Positions 16,218-26,296 of a DNA stretch of 64,000 bases are shown here, one piece after another. Source of the stretch: Draconibacterium halophilum (GTDB lineage Bacteria > Bacteroidota > Bacteroidia > Bacteroidales > Prolixibacteraceae); contig NZ_CP048409.1 in assembly GCF_010448835.1 (NCBI RefSeq), positions 4,567,501 to 4,631,500 on the forward strand, given 5' to 3'. Position numbers and translations under genes: made by a program. How positions within the stretch are numbered: position 1 is the first letter of the stretch; the number at the start of each line of letters is the position of its first letter. A model generated the notes under the pieces. That model did no database searches and was not told the origin of the DNA. It worked only from the letters and a program-made list of their open reading frames with translations.

Positions 16218-17225
16218 ATGCAAGAGGCTTTATTCTATAGCAAAACAACAAAAGGCCAGGTTCGGTGTGAGCTCTGTCCGTGGAACTGTGTTTTATCCGA
16301 CGGACAAACCGGCATCTGTAAAGTACGAACCAACCACAACGGTATTTTAGTTACCAACGTTTATAATAAAGTTGCAGCCATCGGCTCCGATCCTATTGAA
16401 AAAAAACCACTTTATCATTTTCACCCGGGAAAAAATATATTATCGGTTGGAGAAGTGGGCTGCAATCTGGAATGCAGTTTTTGCCAAAACCACCGAATCT
16501 CGCAGTGCAAAGCTTCCGAGTTTTCCGGGTTCCACAATATCACTTCCAATAAGATTGTTGACGAAGCCCAGAAAACATGGAACAACACAGGCATTGCCTA
16601 CACCTACAACGAGCCTTTTACTTTTTACGAATTTTTACTGGATACCGCTCAGTTAGCTCGTTTAAAAGGATTAAAAAATGTCGTTGTTTCCAATGGCTAT
16701 ATTAATGCAGCGCCTTTACAAAAACTACTGCCATTTATCGATGCCTTTAATATCGATCTGAAAGCTTTCACCGACGATTTTTATAAAAAATATACGAAAG
16801 GGAAATTACAACCGGTTTTAAATACACTAAAACAAATTGCGCAAAGTCCGGCTCATCTTGAAATTACCACACTTATCATTCCCGGATTGAATGATGATAG
16901 CTCCGAATTTGAAAGCATGATAAATTGGATTGCCACCGAGTTAGGAGAAAATGTGCCGCTTCATTTGTCGCGCTATTATCCGCAATACAAGCTAAACGCA
17001 CCTCCTACTCCTGTAGAAAAATTAGTGGAGCTTTACGATCTCGCAAAACAGCAACTACAACATGTATTCCTTGGAAATATAAGTGACCAAGAACGGTCAA
17101 CCACCTACTGCAAAAACTGCAATGCGCAGCTGATTTCGAGAAACCGTTACAATACAGCAATTACTACTCTTGATCGCGCAGGGAATTGTAAAAAATGTGG
17201 TACTTTTTCTTCTGTAGTTATTTAG
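16218..17225 (+). CDS. amrS: AmmeMemoRadiSam system radical SAM enzyme AmrS
   Basis: This 335-residue protein has an N-terminal CELCPWNC cluster and GQTGICKVR, then NKVAAIGSDPIEKKPLYHF, and the radical SAM motif CNLECSFC (Cys82, 86, 89). The C-terminus has a zinc-ribbon-like CKNCN...CKKCG. This is the AmrS architecture, related to pyruvate-formate-lyase activases. AmmeMemoRadiSam partners (AmrA, AmrB) are not in this window. The molecular substrate of the system is not established. It follows the S24 regulator by 60 nt on the same strand and overlaps by 8 nt the 3' end of the convergent ppx gene. Confidence 0.9.
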   Translation: MQEALFYSKTTKGQVRCELCPWNCVLSDGQTGICKVRTNHNGILVTNVYNKVAAIGSDPIEKKPLYHFHPGKNILSVGEVGCNLECSFCQNHRISQCKASEFSGFHNITSNKIVDEAQKTWNNTGIAYTYNEPFTFYEFLLDTAQLARLKGLKNVVVSNGYINAAPLQKLLPFIDAFNIDLKAFTDDFYKKYTKGKLQPVLNTLKQIAQSPAHLEITTLIIPGLNDDSSEFESMINWIATELGENVPLHLSRYYPQYKLNAPPTPVEKLVELYDLAKQQLQHVFLGNISDQERSTTYCKNCNAQLISRNRYNTAITTLDRAGNCKKCGTFSSVVI

Positions 17226-18135
17226 CGGCCATAAGCTCGTAAAGCACGCCTTCGCGTAAAGCAAAATCTGTCTGGACGATTTGTTTTATTCCAATGGCAG
17301 AAATAAGGGTTTCAATCAAAATTATTGCCGGCACAATTAAATCAACCCGCACAACATCCATACCTTCCATTTGCAAACGCTCTTTGCGGGTAGATTTTAA
17401 TAACCTTTCATAAACCGAATAAAACGCTTCAAGCGATATTACCTGTGTCACCCTTTGTTTCTCTCCCGGACTCACTTCATCAAGTATATCGGCAATTGTG
17501 TCAAAAGCTCCCGAGCAGCCAATTAAAGTTGCCACCTTTTTGTCAAGGCAATTCTGAATCGCCGATTGATGTTCTGCAGTAAAATAATTCTGAAGTTCTC
17601 GAATTTGTTCGTCATTTATCGGATCAAAAAGATCAAATAAATTAATGATACGTGACATTCCTGTTGCCCGGCTTTCTTTCCAAATAATCTCTTCTTTGTG
17701 CGTTAATATCAACTCGTTACTTCCACCACCAATATCAAGAATTACAGATGGAAATTCAATTTTCCCAAAAGCTAATAAAACGCCGTTGAAAATGAGTTCT
17801 GCTTCCCGCTCTCCGGAAATAACATCAATAGAACAACTGCACTCTTTCTCAATGGCCGCAAGAAATTCCGTTTTATTTCCGGCAGTGCGCACTGCAGAGG
17901 TGGCAAGGGCAAAAATTTTGTCGACACCAAAAGTATCCATCACTTTTTTATGCGCACGAAATGCAGCGGAGGTCCTAAAAGTGGCTTCTTCACTTATCTG
18001 GTTATCCCGAATTTTTCCGTCGCCTAACTTTATCATTTGCTTGCTTTGATGCAAGATCTTGTATACTGCACCTTTCGTCTCAGCAATAAGCAAATTACAA
18101 GTATTTGTTCCTAAATCTATTACAGCGATACGCAT
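17218..18135 (-). CDS. ppx: Ppx/GppA-family exopolyphosphatase
   Basis: This 305-residue protein has the ASKHA fold of Ppx/GppA: N-terminal VIDLGTNTCNLLIAE (phosphate 1 loop), FALATSAVRTAGNK, VISGEREAELIFNG, and VILDIGGGSNELI (phosphate 2 loop). It lacks the C-terminal HD extension of E. coli Ppx, which is usual in Bacteroidota short forms. The expected activity is hydrolysis of terminal phosphate from polyphosphate or pppGpp. It overlaps amrS tail-to-tail by 8 nt. Confidence 0.9.
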   Translation of the reverse strand: MRIAVIDLGTNTCNLLIAETKGAVYKILHQSKQMIKLGDGKIRDNQISEEATFRTSAAFRAHKKVMDTFGVDKIFALATSAVRTAGNKTEFLAAIEKECSCSIDVISGEREAELIFNGVLLAFGKIEFPSVILDIGGGSNELILTHKEEIIWKESRATGMSRIINLFDLFDPINDEQIRELQNYFTAEHQSAIQNCLDKKVATLIGCSGAFDTIADILDEVSPGEKQRVTQVISLEAFYSVYERLLKSTRKERLQMEGMDVVRVDLIVPAIILIETLISAIGIKQIVQTDFALREGVLYELMAAK

Positions 18136-18275
18136 AAAATAGCTTTGAGATTATTGAATAGAGACAAATTAATACACCTTTGAATTAATATCCAAAGCTT
18201 TCTTCCTATTTCATTCAGGCTCCCGTTTTTTTAATTCAGGCTGATTGTATTAATTTGCACTGTAACAATTGAAGC

Positions 18276-19211
18276 ATGCTACAGCAACTGAAACAAAAAA
18301 TACAAAAGCTTGGATTTCTCGATTCTGCCATTCTTCCCGCTTCGTTTTTAGGGGAAGAAGAACCGCGCTTTAAAGCGTGGTTGCAAAAGGATATGCACGG
18401 AGAAATGGGCTATATGAACCGCAACATCGATAAACGTTTAAATCCGTCGTTACTGGTTGACAATGCCAAAACAATTATCATTCTTTTGCTGAACTATTTC
18501 CCCGAATCAACACAGCAAGATTCCTCGGCACCGGTACTTTCGAAATACGCCTACGGCACCGATTATCATTTTGTAATGAAAGACAAACTAAAGGAGCTGC
18601 TTCAATTTATTCAGGACGAAGTGGCACCTTGTTCGGGACGCCCATTTGTCGATTCGGCACCAGTTTTAGAACGTGCGTGGGCTCGGAAAGCAGGCCTCGG
18701 CTGGGTTGGGAAAAACAGCAACCTGATTTCACCACATCATGGCAGTTACTTTTTTATTGGCGAATTGATTATCGATATCGAATTGCCGTACGACGAGCCA
18801 AAACTGGTACGTGACCATTGCGGACGCTGCACAAAATGTATTGATGCCTGCCCCACCAAAGCCATTGTTGCCGACCGCGTAGTTGATGCCCGCAAATGTA
18901 TCTCCTACCAAACGATTGAAGTGCGCGGCGAATTGGATGCCGAATTAAAAGGGCAATTTGAAAACCGGGTGTTTGGCTGCGACATTTGCCAGGATGTGTG
19001 CCCCTGGAACTTAAAATCGGAACCGCACAACGAAGCCGGATTAAAACCACACCCCCAACTTTTAACGCTACAAAAACAAGATTGGGAGACAATGCAACGT
19101 CCGTTGTTTAATGAGCTTTTTAAAAAATCGGCGGTTAAACGAACCGGGTTCAAGGGGTTGCAACGTAATCTCCGTTTTATAAACGATGACAAAGCGAACC
19201 ACAACGAATAA
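18276..19211 (+). CDS. queG: Epoxyqueuosine reductase QueG
   Basis: This 311-residue protein contains the QueG features KYAYGTDYH, FVDSAPVLERAWARKAGLGW and two 4Fe-4S binding runs, CGRCTKCIDACP (residues about 186-197) and CDICQDVCPWN (about 238-248). QueG uses cobalamin and the clusters to reduce epoxyqueuosine to queuosine in tRNA, the last step of queuosine synthesis. Length is shorter than E. coli QueG (379), lacking the HEAT-like tail, as usual in this phylum. Its stop codon directly abuts the stop codon of the convergent GH2 gene. Confidence 0.93.
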   Translation: MLQQLKQKIQKLGFLDSAILPASFLGEEEPRFKAWLQKDMHGEMGYMNRNIDKRLNPSLLVDNAKTIIILLLNYFPESTQQDSSAPVLSKYAYGTDYHFVMKDKLKELLQFIQDEVAPCSGRPFVDSAPVLERAWARKAGLGWVGKNSNLISPHHGSYFFIGELIIDIELPYDEPKLVRDHCGRCTKCIDACPTKAIVADRVVDARKCISYQTIEVRGELDAELKGQFENRVFGCDICQDVCPWNLKSEPHNEAGLKPHPQLLTLQKQDWETMQRPLFNELFKKSAVKRTGFKGLQRNLRFINDDKANHNE

Positions 19212-22200
19212 TTAAAACGGCTTTATCGTAATTGAATATTTTTTCACATCAGGTCGCACCCGGTATTTTTGCAACTGCCGAATTGCTGTCCCCCCAACTC
19301 CCGACACCTCGTAATCTACATTCAGAATTGTATTTGGAGCCTCTTCCAGTTCGTAAGTGTACATGGCCCGTGACAAATTATCAGTGCTGTATTTATGCAG
19401 ACTAAAATTCAACGGTTCATTTCCTTCAATCATTAAACCTTTCCCATCTTCATTGTGCACTTTTAGCCATCGTACGTCACTGCGGTTACCGTATTCCTGC
19501 GGAATAATATAGGGCACGTACATTGAATCGGTTGTTGAATGATACAGCCCAACTTTGGCTCCGGTTTTGCGGTCGGGATAGTTTTCAAACGGCCCGCGAC
19601 CGTACCATTGCACACTGTTAAAACTTTTGGGTAACTGAAACTGCAATCCCACTTTTTGCAACATCTCGGGCATCGGTCCATGCGGAATTATTTCCTGCTC
19701 CAAGTGAATACTTCCGTCGGCCGAAAATGTCCAGATTTCTTTGCGTTCAAATGCTGAAGAAAAAAACCACTGGTCTTTTCGCCTGGCCGGATCGAGGCTT
19801 GAATTAGAAAAAACATCCATTTTCAAAATCACCTCGTTGTTGTTTACCTGAAACAGTTCGTATTCCTCAACTCCAGGCAACAAATCACGCATTCCTAAGG
19901 TGCGCAGTTGGTTATCAATACTTCTTCCCCTTCCCGGTGTTTTGTTGCTGCTACCGACCATATAACTTCCCCACGGATCGATATCGTTAGCAATGGGAGC
20001 GCGCCAAACCATAAATTCCGGCCCGCCTTCCAGGTACTCTGTCCCCTTATATTTTAACGATACAAAACTTCCTGTTTTTTTATCAATAGTATACTTAAAA
20101 TCATTGCCGCTAATTCGGATGTAATTTTCATCCTCGCTGGCAGTAATTTTCTGCTTAATTTCTTCCTCATCAACAAAATAATAATCAGTTGGCACAGCAA
20201 ACTGTTCCCAGGCAATTTCGTGTCCTTTTGGTGCCCAATTCAGGTTTTCTTTTAACAGGAAAGACACTTCAAGTAAACACTCTGTAGTCGATTCAATTCG
20301 CGGACGACGATAATCGATGGTAATCTCTCCTGTTTCGCCTGCAGGAATATCACAAACGAAAAATCCGCGCTGACTGGTTTCTCCATCTACTGTAATCTGC
20401 CAGAATCCTTCCAGCTCATTTAAGTTTTTGAAATGATGACGGTTTGTTACTTTCAGCACACCGTTTTCAATGTCAATAGCTTCAAATTTTACCGGCTGCC
20501 CCGATCGTTTTATCTGATTGATTTCAGGCTGAACAGTTCTGTCGGGCCAGATAATTCCGTAAGTTCGTCCTCCCAGGCCAACAGCATAAAAGTCACCATC
20601 TTTTTCATCCTCTTCAAAATTCAGATGGAGCACAAGCCCCTCTTTTTCATCCTCAATATTGTTGATATTTACCGCCTTGTTAAATACCCGAACATTGTCG
20701 ATCACCATGCGTGACATGCGCCCCGAATGTTCCCCCTGATCCTGACTTTCCGCTTCCCTACCAATACACAGCGGAAAGGGTGTGGAACTAATTATTCCGT
20801 CGTAAGAAGTTGTTGCTACACGTTTATTGTCAACAAAAAGTTGTAGGCTGCTACCATTATAAAGGCCGGAAATATGGTGCCAGTTCTCGTAAAAACCCGA
20901 ATCCACTTTTGTTTTGGCTGAAATTCGTTTATCGCCATGCACATAAAACTCCAGCGTTTCAGCATCGTCCATTTGAATACCGTAACCATGCTTTCCTTTG
21001 GCAATAAACACATTGGCTTGTGGAATTTCGGATGGTTTCACCCAAAAATCGATGGTCAATTGCTTGGTAATATCCAAACTCGGATCGCGGTAAAATTCCA
21101 CCCAATCGTCGTGGCCAGAGAATTCCAGCCCCCAGCCATAAACACCTTGCTGAAATAGGGGACGGCCCATAATCTGCCCATCAATTTTTTGCGGAGAGAG
21201 ATCGGGTAAAGTCCAGCGGGGCGTGTTTATCCCCGGACTGATCCAGTCCCAAATAGCACCGCCTGTTAAGCGCGGGTATTTCCAAATGTACTCCCAGTAT
21301 TCGTCCATACCACCAAGGCCGTTTCCTGTGGCAGCCAGGTATTCATCCATAAACGATGCCCGCATATCGTTGGCAGGCAAAACTTTTCCCTGTGCCAGGT
21401 TTTTGTAATCCATCGGCACCCAGTAACGCGGCCCCACCACATCCTCAAAAGGAATGTAAAACGTATTTCCGCCATACATCCACGCCGGGCGACTCGGATC
21501 GATGGCCTTTCCGGTTTTTATCACTTCATTGATATTCTGTCCACTGCCCGATTCGTTTCCGGCACTCCAAACAATTACTGACGGATGATTGCGATCACGA
21601 TAAACCAATTTTCGCGAACGGTCGCGATACATCTCGGTCCACTCCGGCTTTTCCGATAAATTAATATTGTTGTGCGCTTCATCACCAACTTCATCAAAAA
21701 TATACATGCCCAGTTCGTCGGCCAAAGCAATGTACTCGGGTGTTGGCGGATAATGGCAAGTACGCACACAATTGATGTTGTGCTGTTTCATCAGCAACAA
21801 ATCCTGCTTTAATGTTTCCAGCGGCACTGCCTGCCCGTGCTCCGGATGATGCATGTGGCTGTTTACTCCATTTAATTTTACCGGAACTCCGTTAACGGTT
21901 AAAATCTTATCCTTGTATTCCACCTCGCGGAAACCAATTTTTTGAGTGAATGCTTCGGTAACTTTTCCGTTAGTATTTTTCAGCTGTACCAACATGGTAA
22001 AAAGAGTTGGAAATTCGGCCGACCACTGAGGTGGATCGACAATCAAAGTCGATAATTGGACCTTCATATTTCCCATTGAATCCACTTCGAAATCTTCCTG
22101 AAGTGATCCGTCTTTTAAAATTGACCTGCCTTCGATATCGTAAACATCAACAACTATTTCTCCTGTTTTCGCTTCCGGTAATTTATTGCGGATATGAGTT

Positions 22201-22979
22201 TCTACGGTTAACGTTGCATCCTTATAATTTTCATCAAAATCTGTCACCACATAATGATCGTGGATAAATGTTTTGGGTTGGGCGTATAATTTCACATCGC
22301 GAAATATGCCTGACAAACGCCACATATCCTGGTTTTCGAGATACGAACCATCGGAAAAACGAATCACCTGCACAGCCAGATCGTTCTCGCCTTTTTTAAT
22401 AAACGATGCGAGATTAAATTCTGCCGGTTCAAATCCGCCCTGGTTGTAACCAACCTGCTGTCCGTTCACCCAAATGTAAGATGCTGATTTTATGCCCTCG
22501 AAACGTAACATTACTTCTTTATTTTCCCAGTTTTCGGGAACGGTAAATTTTGTTTTGTAACATCCGGTTGGGTTGTAATAATCGGGAACATTCGGCGGAT
22601 CATTCTCAATCGACATGGCAACATTTCGGAATTTCGGATGGCCGTAACCTTCCATTTGCCAGTTGGCCGGTACTTTTATTTCATCCCATTGCGTATCATC
22701 AAAATCAGGTTTCCAAAAATCTTTCGGTACTTTTTGCGGCGTTTCCACCCACTTAAACTTCCACTGTCCGTTCAGCAACTGGTAGTTCTCACATTTACGC
22801 GGCATATTCTGAATCGCATTATCTACCGATTCATAAGGAATATGAAATGCATGTGGCACATTTTGTCCTTTCTCAAAAACAGCCGGATTTTCCCAATCGC
22901 CAGGAAGAAATTCAACCTGCTGAGAAAAAGAAAAAAAATAAAAAGTGAGAACAAAAAATAAAGTGGTAGCTCGTTTCAT
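19212..22979 (-). CDS. GH2 beta-galactosidase-like enzyme with inserted LamG domain
   Basis: This 1255-residue secreted protein has a signal peptide (MKRATTLFFVLTFYFFSFSQ). In order it has the GH2 sugar-binding domain (about 60-235), Ig-like domain (240-350) and a TIM barrel (350-590). The acid/base is Glu476 in WSAGNESGSG and the nucleophile Glu546 in MDEYLAATGNG, equivalent to the LacZ CEYAHAMGNS region; RLTGGAIWDW follows. Residues about 605-790 are a LamG/concanavalin-like domain (LTIDFWVKPSEIPQ, WHHISGLYNGSSLQLFVDN) inserted between the barrel and the later beta domains. The rest resembles LacZ domain 4 and the small-chain domain. The target glycan is unknown. It is divergent from a BNR_4 protein gene, suggesting a carbohydrate-use locus, though no SusC/SusD pair is present. 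Confidence 0.9.
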   Translation of the reverse strand: MKRATTLFFVLTFYFFSFSQQVEFLPGDWENPAVFEKGQNVPHAFHIPYESVDNAIQNMPRKCENYQLLNGQWKFKWVETPQKVPKDFWKPDFDDTQWDEIKVPANWQMEGYGHPKFRNVAMSIENDPPNVPDYYNPTGCYKTKFTVPENWENKEVMLRFEGIKSASYIWVNGQQVGYNQGGFEPAEFNLASFIKKGENDLAVQVIRFSDGSYLENQDMWRLSGIFRDVKLYAQPKTFIHDHYVVTDFDENYKDATLTVETHIRNKLPEAKTGEIVVDVYDIEGRSILKDGSLQEDFEVDSMGNMKVQLSTLIVDPPQWSAEFPTLFTMLVQLKNTNGKVTEAFTQKIGFREVEYKDKILTVNGVPVKLNGVNSHMHHPEHGQAVPLETLKQDLLLMKQHNINCVRTCHYPPTPEYIALADELGMYIFDEVGDEAHNNINLSEKPEWTEMYRDRSRKLVYRDRNHPSVIVWSAGNESGSGQNINEVIKTGKAIDPSRPAWMYGGNTFYIPFEDVVGPRYWVPMDYKNLAQGKVLPANDMRASFMDEYLAATGNGLGGMDEYWEYIWKYPRLTGGAIWDWISPGINTPRWTLPDLSPQKIDGQIMGRPLFQQGVYGWGLEFSGHDDWVEFYRDPSLDITKQLTIDFWVKPSEIPQANVFIAKGKHGYGIQMDDAETLEFYVHGDKRISAKTKVDSGFYENWHHISGLYNGSSLQLFVDNKRVATTSYDGIISSTPFPLCIGREAESQDQGEHSGRMSRMVIDNVRVFNKAVNINNIEDEKEGLVLHLNFEEDEKDGDFYAVGLGGRTYGIIWPDRTVQPEINQIKRSGQPVKFEAIDIENGVLKVTNRHHFKNLNELEGFWQITVDGETSQRGFFVCDIPAGETGEITIDYRRPRIESTTECLLEVSFLLKENLNWAPKGHEIAWEQFAVPTDYYFVDEEEIKQKITASEDENYIRISGNDFKYTIDKKTGSFVSLKYKGTEYLEGGPEFMVWRAPIANDIDPWGSYMVGSSNKTPGRGRSIDNQLRTLGMRDLLPGVEEYELFQVNNNEVILKMDVFSNSSLDPARRKDQWFFSSAFERKEIWTFSADGSIHLEQEIIPHGPMPEMLQKVGLQFQLPKSFNSVQWYGRGPFENYPDRKTGAKVGLYHSTTDSMYVPYIIPQEYGNRSDVRWLKVHNEDGKGLMIEGNEPLNFSLHKYSTDNLSRAMYTYELEEAPNTILNVDYEVSGVGGTAIRQLQKYRVRPDVKKYSITIKPF

Positions 22980-23113
22980 TATAGTTGTAGTTAGTTCTGT
23001 TGATAAGGTTAAAAATACTCCAACTTTATGAAAAACACCAAAAACATCAAATCTTTAACAGTAAAATTAAAATATTTGATAATTCTGTTTCAATCCAGAG
23101 AAACACGTTTTAG

Positions 23114-23121
23114 TATCTTTG
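23114..23121 (+). promoter_or_regulatory. -7 box before the BNR_4 gene
   Basis: TATCTTTG matches TAnnTTTG and ends 18 nt before the ATG at 23140. It overlaps the alternative upstream start at 23119, which helps exclude that start. No convincing -33 TTG is seen. Confidence 0.4.
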
Positions 23122-23139
23122 GCTCCTAAAATATTTAAT

Positions 23140-24477
23140 ATGAAACCTATTCTTCCAGCAATCTTTTCACTTGTATTTCTGTTTGCGTGCAGCTCTTCAA
23201 CACAAAATAAGAGCACAACAACAGACAAACAAACTCCAACTATAAAAACGCTTTCCAACGACGGTGCCTGGTGCTGGTTTTCCGACCCGAGAGCCATTTA
23301 TACCGATTCCGGGGAAATAATTACCGGATGGGTAAAAAAGGACGGGTCGATTGAAGTGGCCTCTTTAATTCCGGAAACCGGGGAAGCAAAGTTCAATATT
23401 ATTTATCCGCAATTCGAGGTCGACGATCATGATAATCCGGCATTTACAATGCTTCCCAATGGAAATATTTTTACCATGTTTGCCTGGCACGCTCCCGATA
23501 AAGGGGTGGTTTATAACTCCACAACAAACGGCACCGATATTGAAAGTTTTGGCGAAAATGTAGTTTACAAACCAAAAACCGACGAACTGCTGAAAAACTT
23601 TCCGAGAGAGACATACACTTATGCCAATCCTTTTGTTTTGAGCGAAGAAGACAACAAACTGTTTGTATTTGGCCGCTGGATTGGTTTTAAACCCAACATG
23701 ATTATCTCGGAAGACAACGGCAATACCTGGAGTGAGCAGTATGTGGTAATGAGCGACGATCCGTTTACGCCACACAACCGTCCGTACGTAAAATACCACT
23801 CCAATGGAAAATCAAAAATTCATATGATTTTTACCGACGGACACCCGCGTGTTGAACCTACCAACTCGGTTTATTACTGCTACTACGAAAAAGGTGCTTT
23901 TTGGAAAGCCGATGGCACAAAGATTTGTGATCTTTCCGGATTACCATTTCAGGTAACCGATGCAACAATGGTATACAAAGCCAATGAACAAACCGGGCGT
24001 GCCTGGATTTGCGATGTGGTGGAAAAAGACGGAACTCCTTATATTCTATACACCCGCCACCCGCAGGAAACAGACCATGGCTATTATTACGCTTGGTACA
24101 ATGCCGAAACACAAAACTGGGAAGACCACGAAATATGTAAAGCCGGAAAATGGTTTCCGCAAACACCTGAAGGAGAAACTGAACGCGAACCACACTACAT
24201 GGGTAATATGACTTTTAACCCAAATAAACCCAACGAGATTTACTTATCGCGCGAGGTGAATGGTGTTTTTGAGATTGAAAAACGTACTACTTCTGACGGA
24301 GGGAATTCGTGGGATATTACACCAGTTACACAAAACTCGGAGCTAGACAATGTACGTCCGTATATTCCACGTTATCAACCCGATGATACAAAGACCGTTG
24401 TACTGTGGATGGAAAATAAAAAATACATTCATTACACTGATTACGACTGTAATGTAAAATATTACATCGAACCGTAG
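23140..24477 (+). CDS. BNR_4 repeat-family lipoprotein (putative glycan-active)
   Basis: The ATG at 23140 gives 445 residues starting with a lipoprotein signal (LVFLFACSSS); the in-frame start at 23119 lies inside the -7 promoter box. The BNR_4 family signature DGAWCWFSDPRAIY follows at about residue 43. Later come repeated beta-propeller blades with Asp-box-like motifs (ISEDNGNTWSEQY, TSDGGNSWDIT). BNR_4 proteins include polysaccharide lyases and uncharacterised sialidase-fold proteins acting outside the cell. No catalytic assignment can be made from sequence alone. Its divergent neighbour is the GH2 enzyme. Confidence 0.78.
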   Translation: MKPILPAIFSLVFLFACSSSTQNKSTTTDKQTPTIKTLSNDGAWCWFSDPRAIYTDSGEIITGWVKKDGSIEVASLIPETGEAKFNIIYPQFEVDDHDNPAFTMLPNGNIFTMFAWHAPDKGVVYNSTTNGTDIESFGENVVYKPKTDELLKNFPRETYTYANPFVLSEEDNKLFVFGRWIGFKPNMIISEDNGNTWSEQYVVMSDDPFTPHNRPYVKYHSNGKSKIHMIFTDGHPRVEPTNSVYYCYYEKGAFWKADGTKICDLSGLPFQVTDATMVYKANEQTGRAWICDVVEKDGTPYILYTRHPQETDHGYYYAWYNAETQNWEDHEICKAGKWFPQTPEGETEREPHYMGNMTFNPNKPNEIYLSREVNGVFEIEKRTTSDGGNSWDITPVTQNSELDNVRPYIPRYQPDDTKTVVLWMENKKYIHYTDYDCNVKYYIEP

Positions 24478-24683
24478 GAGAAAAGATTGAAGGTAGATTG
24501 ACAGAAATCTCTGGTCATTGGATATTTTAGAACTTTGTGGCTTTACGAGAAGTTTAGTGGCAAATTTAGCTTTGGGCAGAACTTTCTTTAAAGTTATCTT
24601 TTCTCTAATTCCCTTTCTAAACAGAATTAAAAGTATAATTTTGCGTGTACGCTAACGGAAATCTAATAACTAAAAAATAATTC

Positions 24684-26087
24684 ATGAAACATCTATCAAC
24701 AGCTGCTGTGGCACTCGTAATTCTGTTTTCAGCGTGTTCGGGTGGAAGCCAAAAATCTACTGAACCCGAAAAAGAAAAAAACAGGTTTACCGGAGCAAAA
24801 GACGAGGTGAAAATTATGACTCTTGATCCGGGTCACTTTCATGCCGCGCTGGTGCAAAAATCGATGTACGACCAGGTTGATTCTGTAGTTAATGTTTATG
24901 CGCCCGATGGCGAAGATGTGGTGGATCATCTGAAACGAATTGAAGGATTTAACACGCGTGCGGAAAATCCTACATCGTGGGAGGAAAAAGTGTATAAAGG
25001 CGCTGATTTCTTTGAAAAGATGCTAGCGGAGAAACCCGGAAATGTAATGGTTACTGCCGGAAACAACGCTAAAAAGACCGATTACATTTTTAAAACAATT
25101 GATGCAGGGATAAATGTGCTGGCTGATAAACCAATGGTGATCTCTCCCGAAGAGTTTCCGAAACTGGAAAAAGCTTTCCGGGTGGCAGAAGAAAAAGGCG
25201 TGCTATTATATGATATTATGACCGAACGTCATGAAATCACAACACTCATCCAGCGCGAGTTATCGCAACTGCCCGAAGTTTTTGGAACACTTCAGTTAGG
25301 AACGGAAGAAGAACCGGCCATTACAAAAGAGAGTGTTCACCACTTTTTTAAATATGTTTCGGGAAATCCTTTAAAGCGTCCGGCATGGTTTTTCGATACC
25401 AAACAACAGGGCGAAGGAATTGTGGATGTAAACACGCACCTTGTTGATTTGATCCAGTGGGAAGCTTTCCCCGAAGTGATTTTATCGAAAGAAGATGTTG
25501 AAATTGTTTCGGCAAGGCGCTGGACCACCGACCTTACCCCTGAAATGTTTAAAAAAGTAACCTACCTGGATGAATATCCGGAATACCTGAAAAAAGACGT
25601 TGACGGGGATATTTTAAAAGTTTATTCAAACGGAGAAATCAATTACAGGCTAAAAGGTATTCATGCCAAAGCATCGGTAATCTGGAATTTTCAGGCACCT
25701 GAAGGCGCCGCTGATACACACTACTCCATTATGCGCGGAACAAAATGTAACCTTGAAATCGTTCAGGGAGAAAAGGAAGGTTATAAACCACAATTGTATA
25801 TTGAAGCTACAGAGGTTGACCCTATGGAATTTGCCGGTAGCCTGAATAATGCAGTAACAGGATTAGCAGAAACCTACCCCGGCATTTCGGTGGAAAAAAT
25901 TGGCGACAAAAAATGGGTAATGAATATTCCTGACAAATACAAAGTTGGCCACGAAGCACACTTTGGACAGGTTACTGAAAAATACCTGCAATACCTGATT
26001 GACGGGAAACTACCTGAATGGGAAGTACCAAATATGATTGTAAAATATTACACGACTACTGAAGGTTTGAAAGCTGCAAGACAGTAG
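24684..26087 (+). CDS. Gfo/Idh/MocA-type oxidoreductase lipoprotein
   Basis: This 467-residue protein begins with a lipoprotein signal (VALVILFSACSGG). A Rossmann domain follows (EVKIMTLDPGHFHAALVQKS, VMVTAGNNAKKTDYIFKTID), with NVLADKPM as the equivalent of the usual EKP motif, and a C-terminal oxidoreductase domain. This subgroup of secreted or lipid-anchored Gfo/Idh/MocA proteins is common in Bacteroidota sugar loci. The dinucleotide-binding glycines are poorly conserved (LDPGHF in place of GxGxxG), so cofactor use is uncertain. It is followed by two hairpins. Confidence 0.82.
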   Translation: MKHLSTAAVALVILFSACSGGSQKSTEPEKEKNRFTGAKDEVKIMTLDPGHFHAALVQKSMYDQVDSVVNVYAPDGEDVVDHLKRIEGFNTRAENPTSWEEKVYKGADFFEKMLAEKPGNVMVTAGNNAKKTDYIFKTIDAGINVLADKPMVISPEEFPKLEKAFRVAEEKGVLLYDIMTERHEITTLIQRELSQLPEVFGTLQLGTEEEPAITKESVHHFFKYVSGNPLKRPAWFFDTKQQGEGIVDVNTHLVDLIQWEAFPEVILSKEDVEIVSARRWTTDLTPEMFKKVTYLDEYPEYLKKDVDGDILKVYSNGEINYRLKGIHAKASVIWNFQAPEGAADTHYSIMRGTKCNLEIVQGEKEGYKPQLYIEATEVDPMEFAGSLNNAVTGLAETYPGISVEKIGDKKWVMNIPDKYKVGHEAHFGQVTEKYLQYLIDGKLPEWEVPNMIVKYYTTTEGLKAARQ

Positions 26088-26108
26088 TTCTTTAAAAATA
26101 TTCAAACG

Positions 26109-26134
26109 AAAGCTGCTCTGTTTGGGCAGCTTTT
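26109..26134 (+). terminator. Terminator of the Gfo/Idh/MocA gene
   Basis: AAAGCTGC pairs with GCAGCTTTT over a 9-nt loop, 21 nt after the stop codon, with a T-run. Confidence 0.75.
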
Positions 26135-26142
26135 CTTGTAAG

Positions 26143-26187
26143 AAAAATATTGAGGGTTTCACAAAAAGTGAAGCCCTCAATATTTTT
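26143..26187. terminator. Long bidirectional hairpin between convergent genes
   Basis: A 20-nt arm starting AAAAATATTGAGGG pairs, with one wobble, with an arm ending CCCTCAATATTTTT, across a 5-nt loop. It lies between the convergent Gfo and persulfide-enzyme genes and has A and T runs on both flanks, so it can end transcription from either side. Confidence 0.75.
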
Positions 26188-26296
26188 CAGCGTTAATCAG
26201 CGTAATCCACGAGTAATAACTAAATAAACAAATTCAAATTCGACTGGTCAGCTTCTTCAAGATAGGTAGCAACACCACCAATTTCAACGCCTTCCA

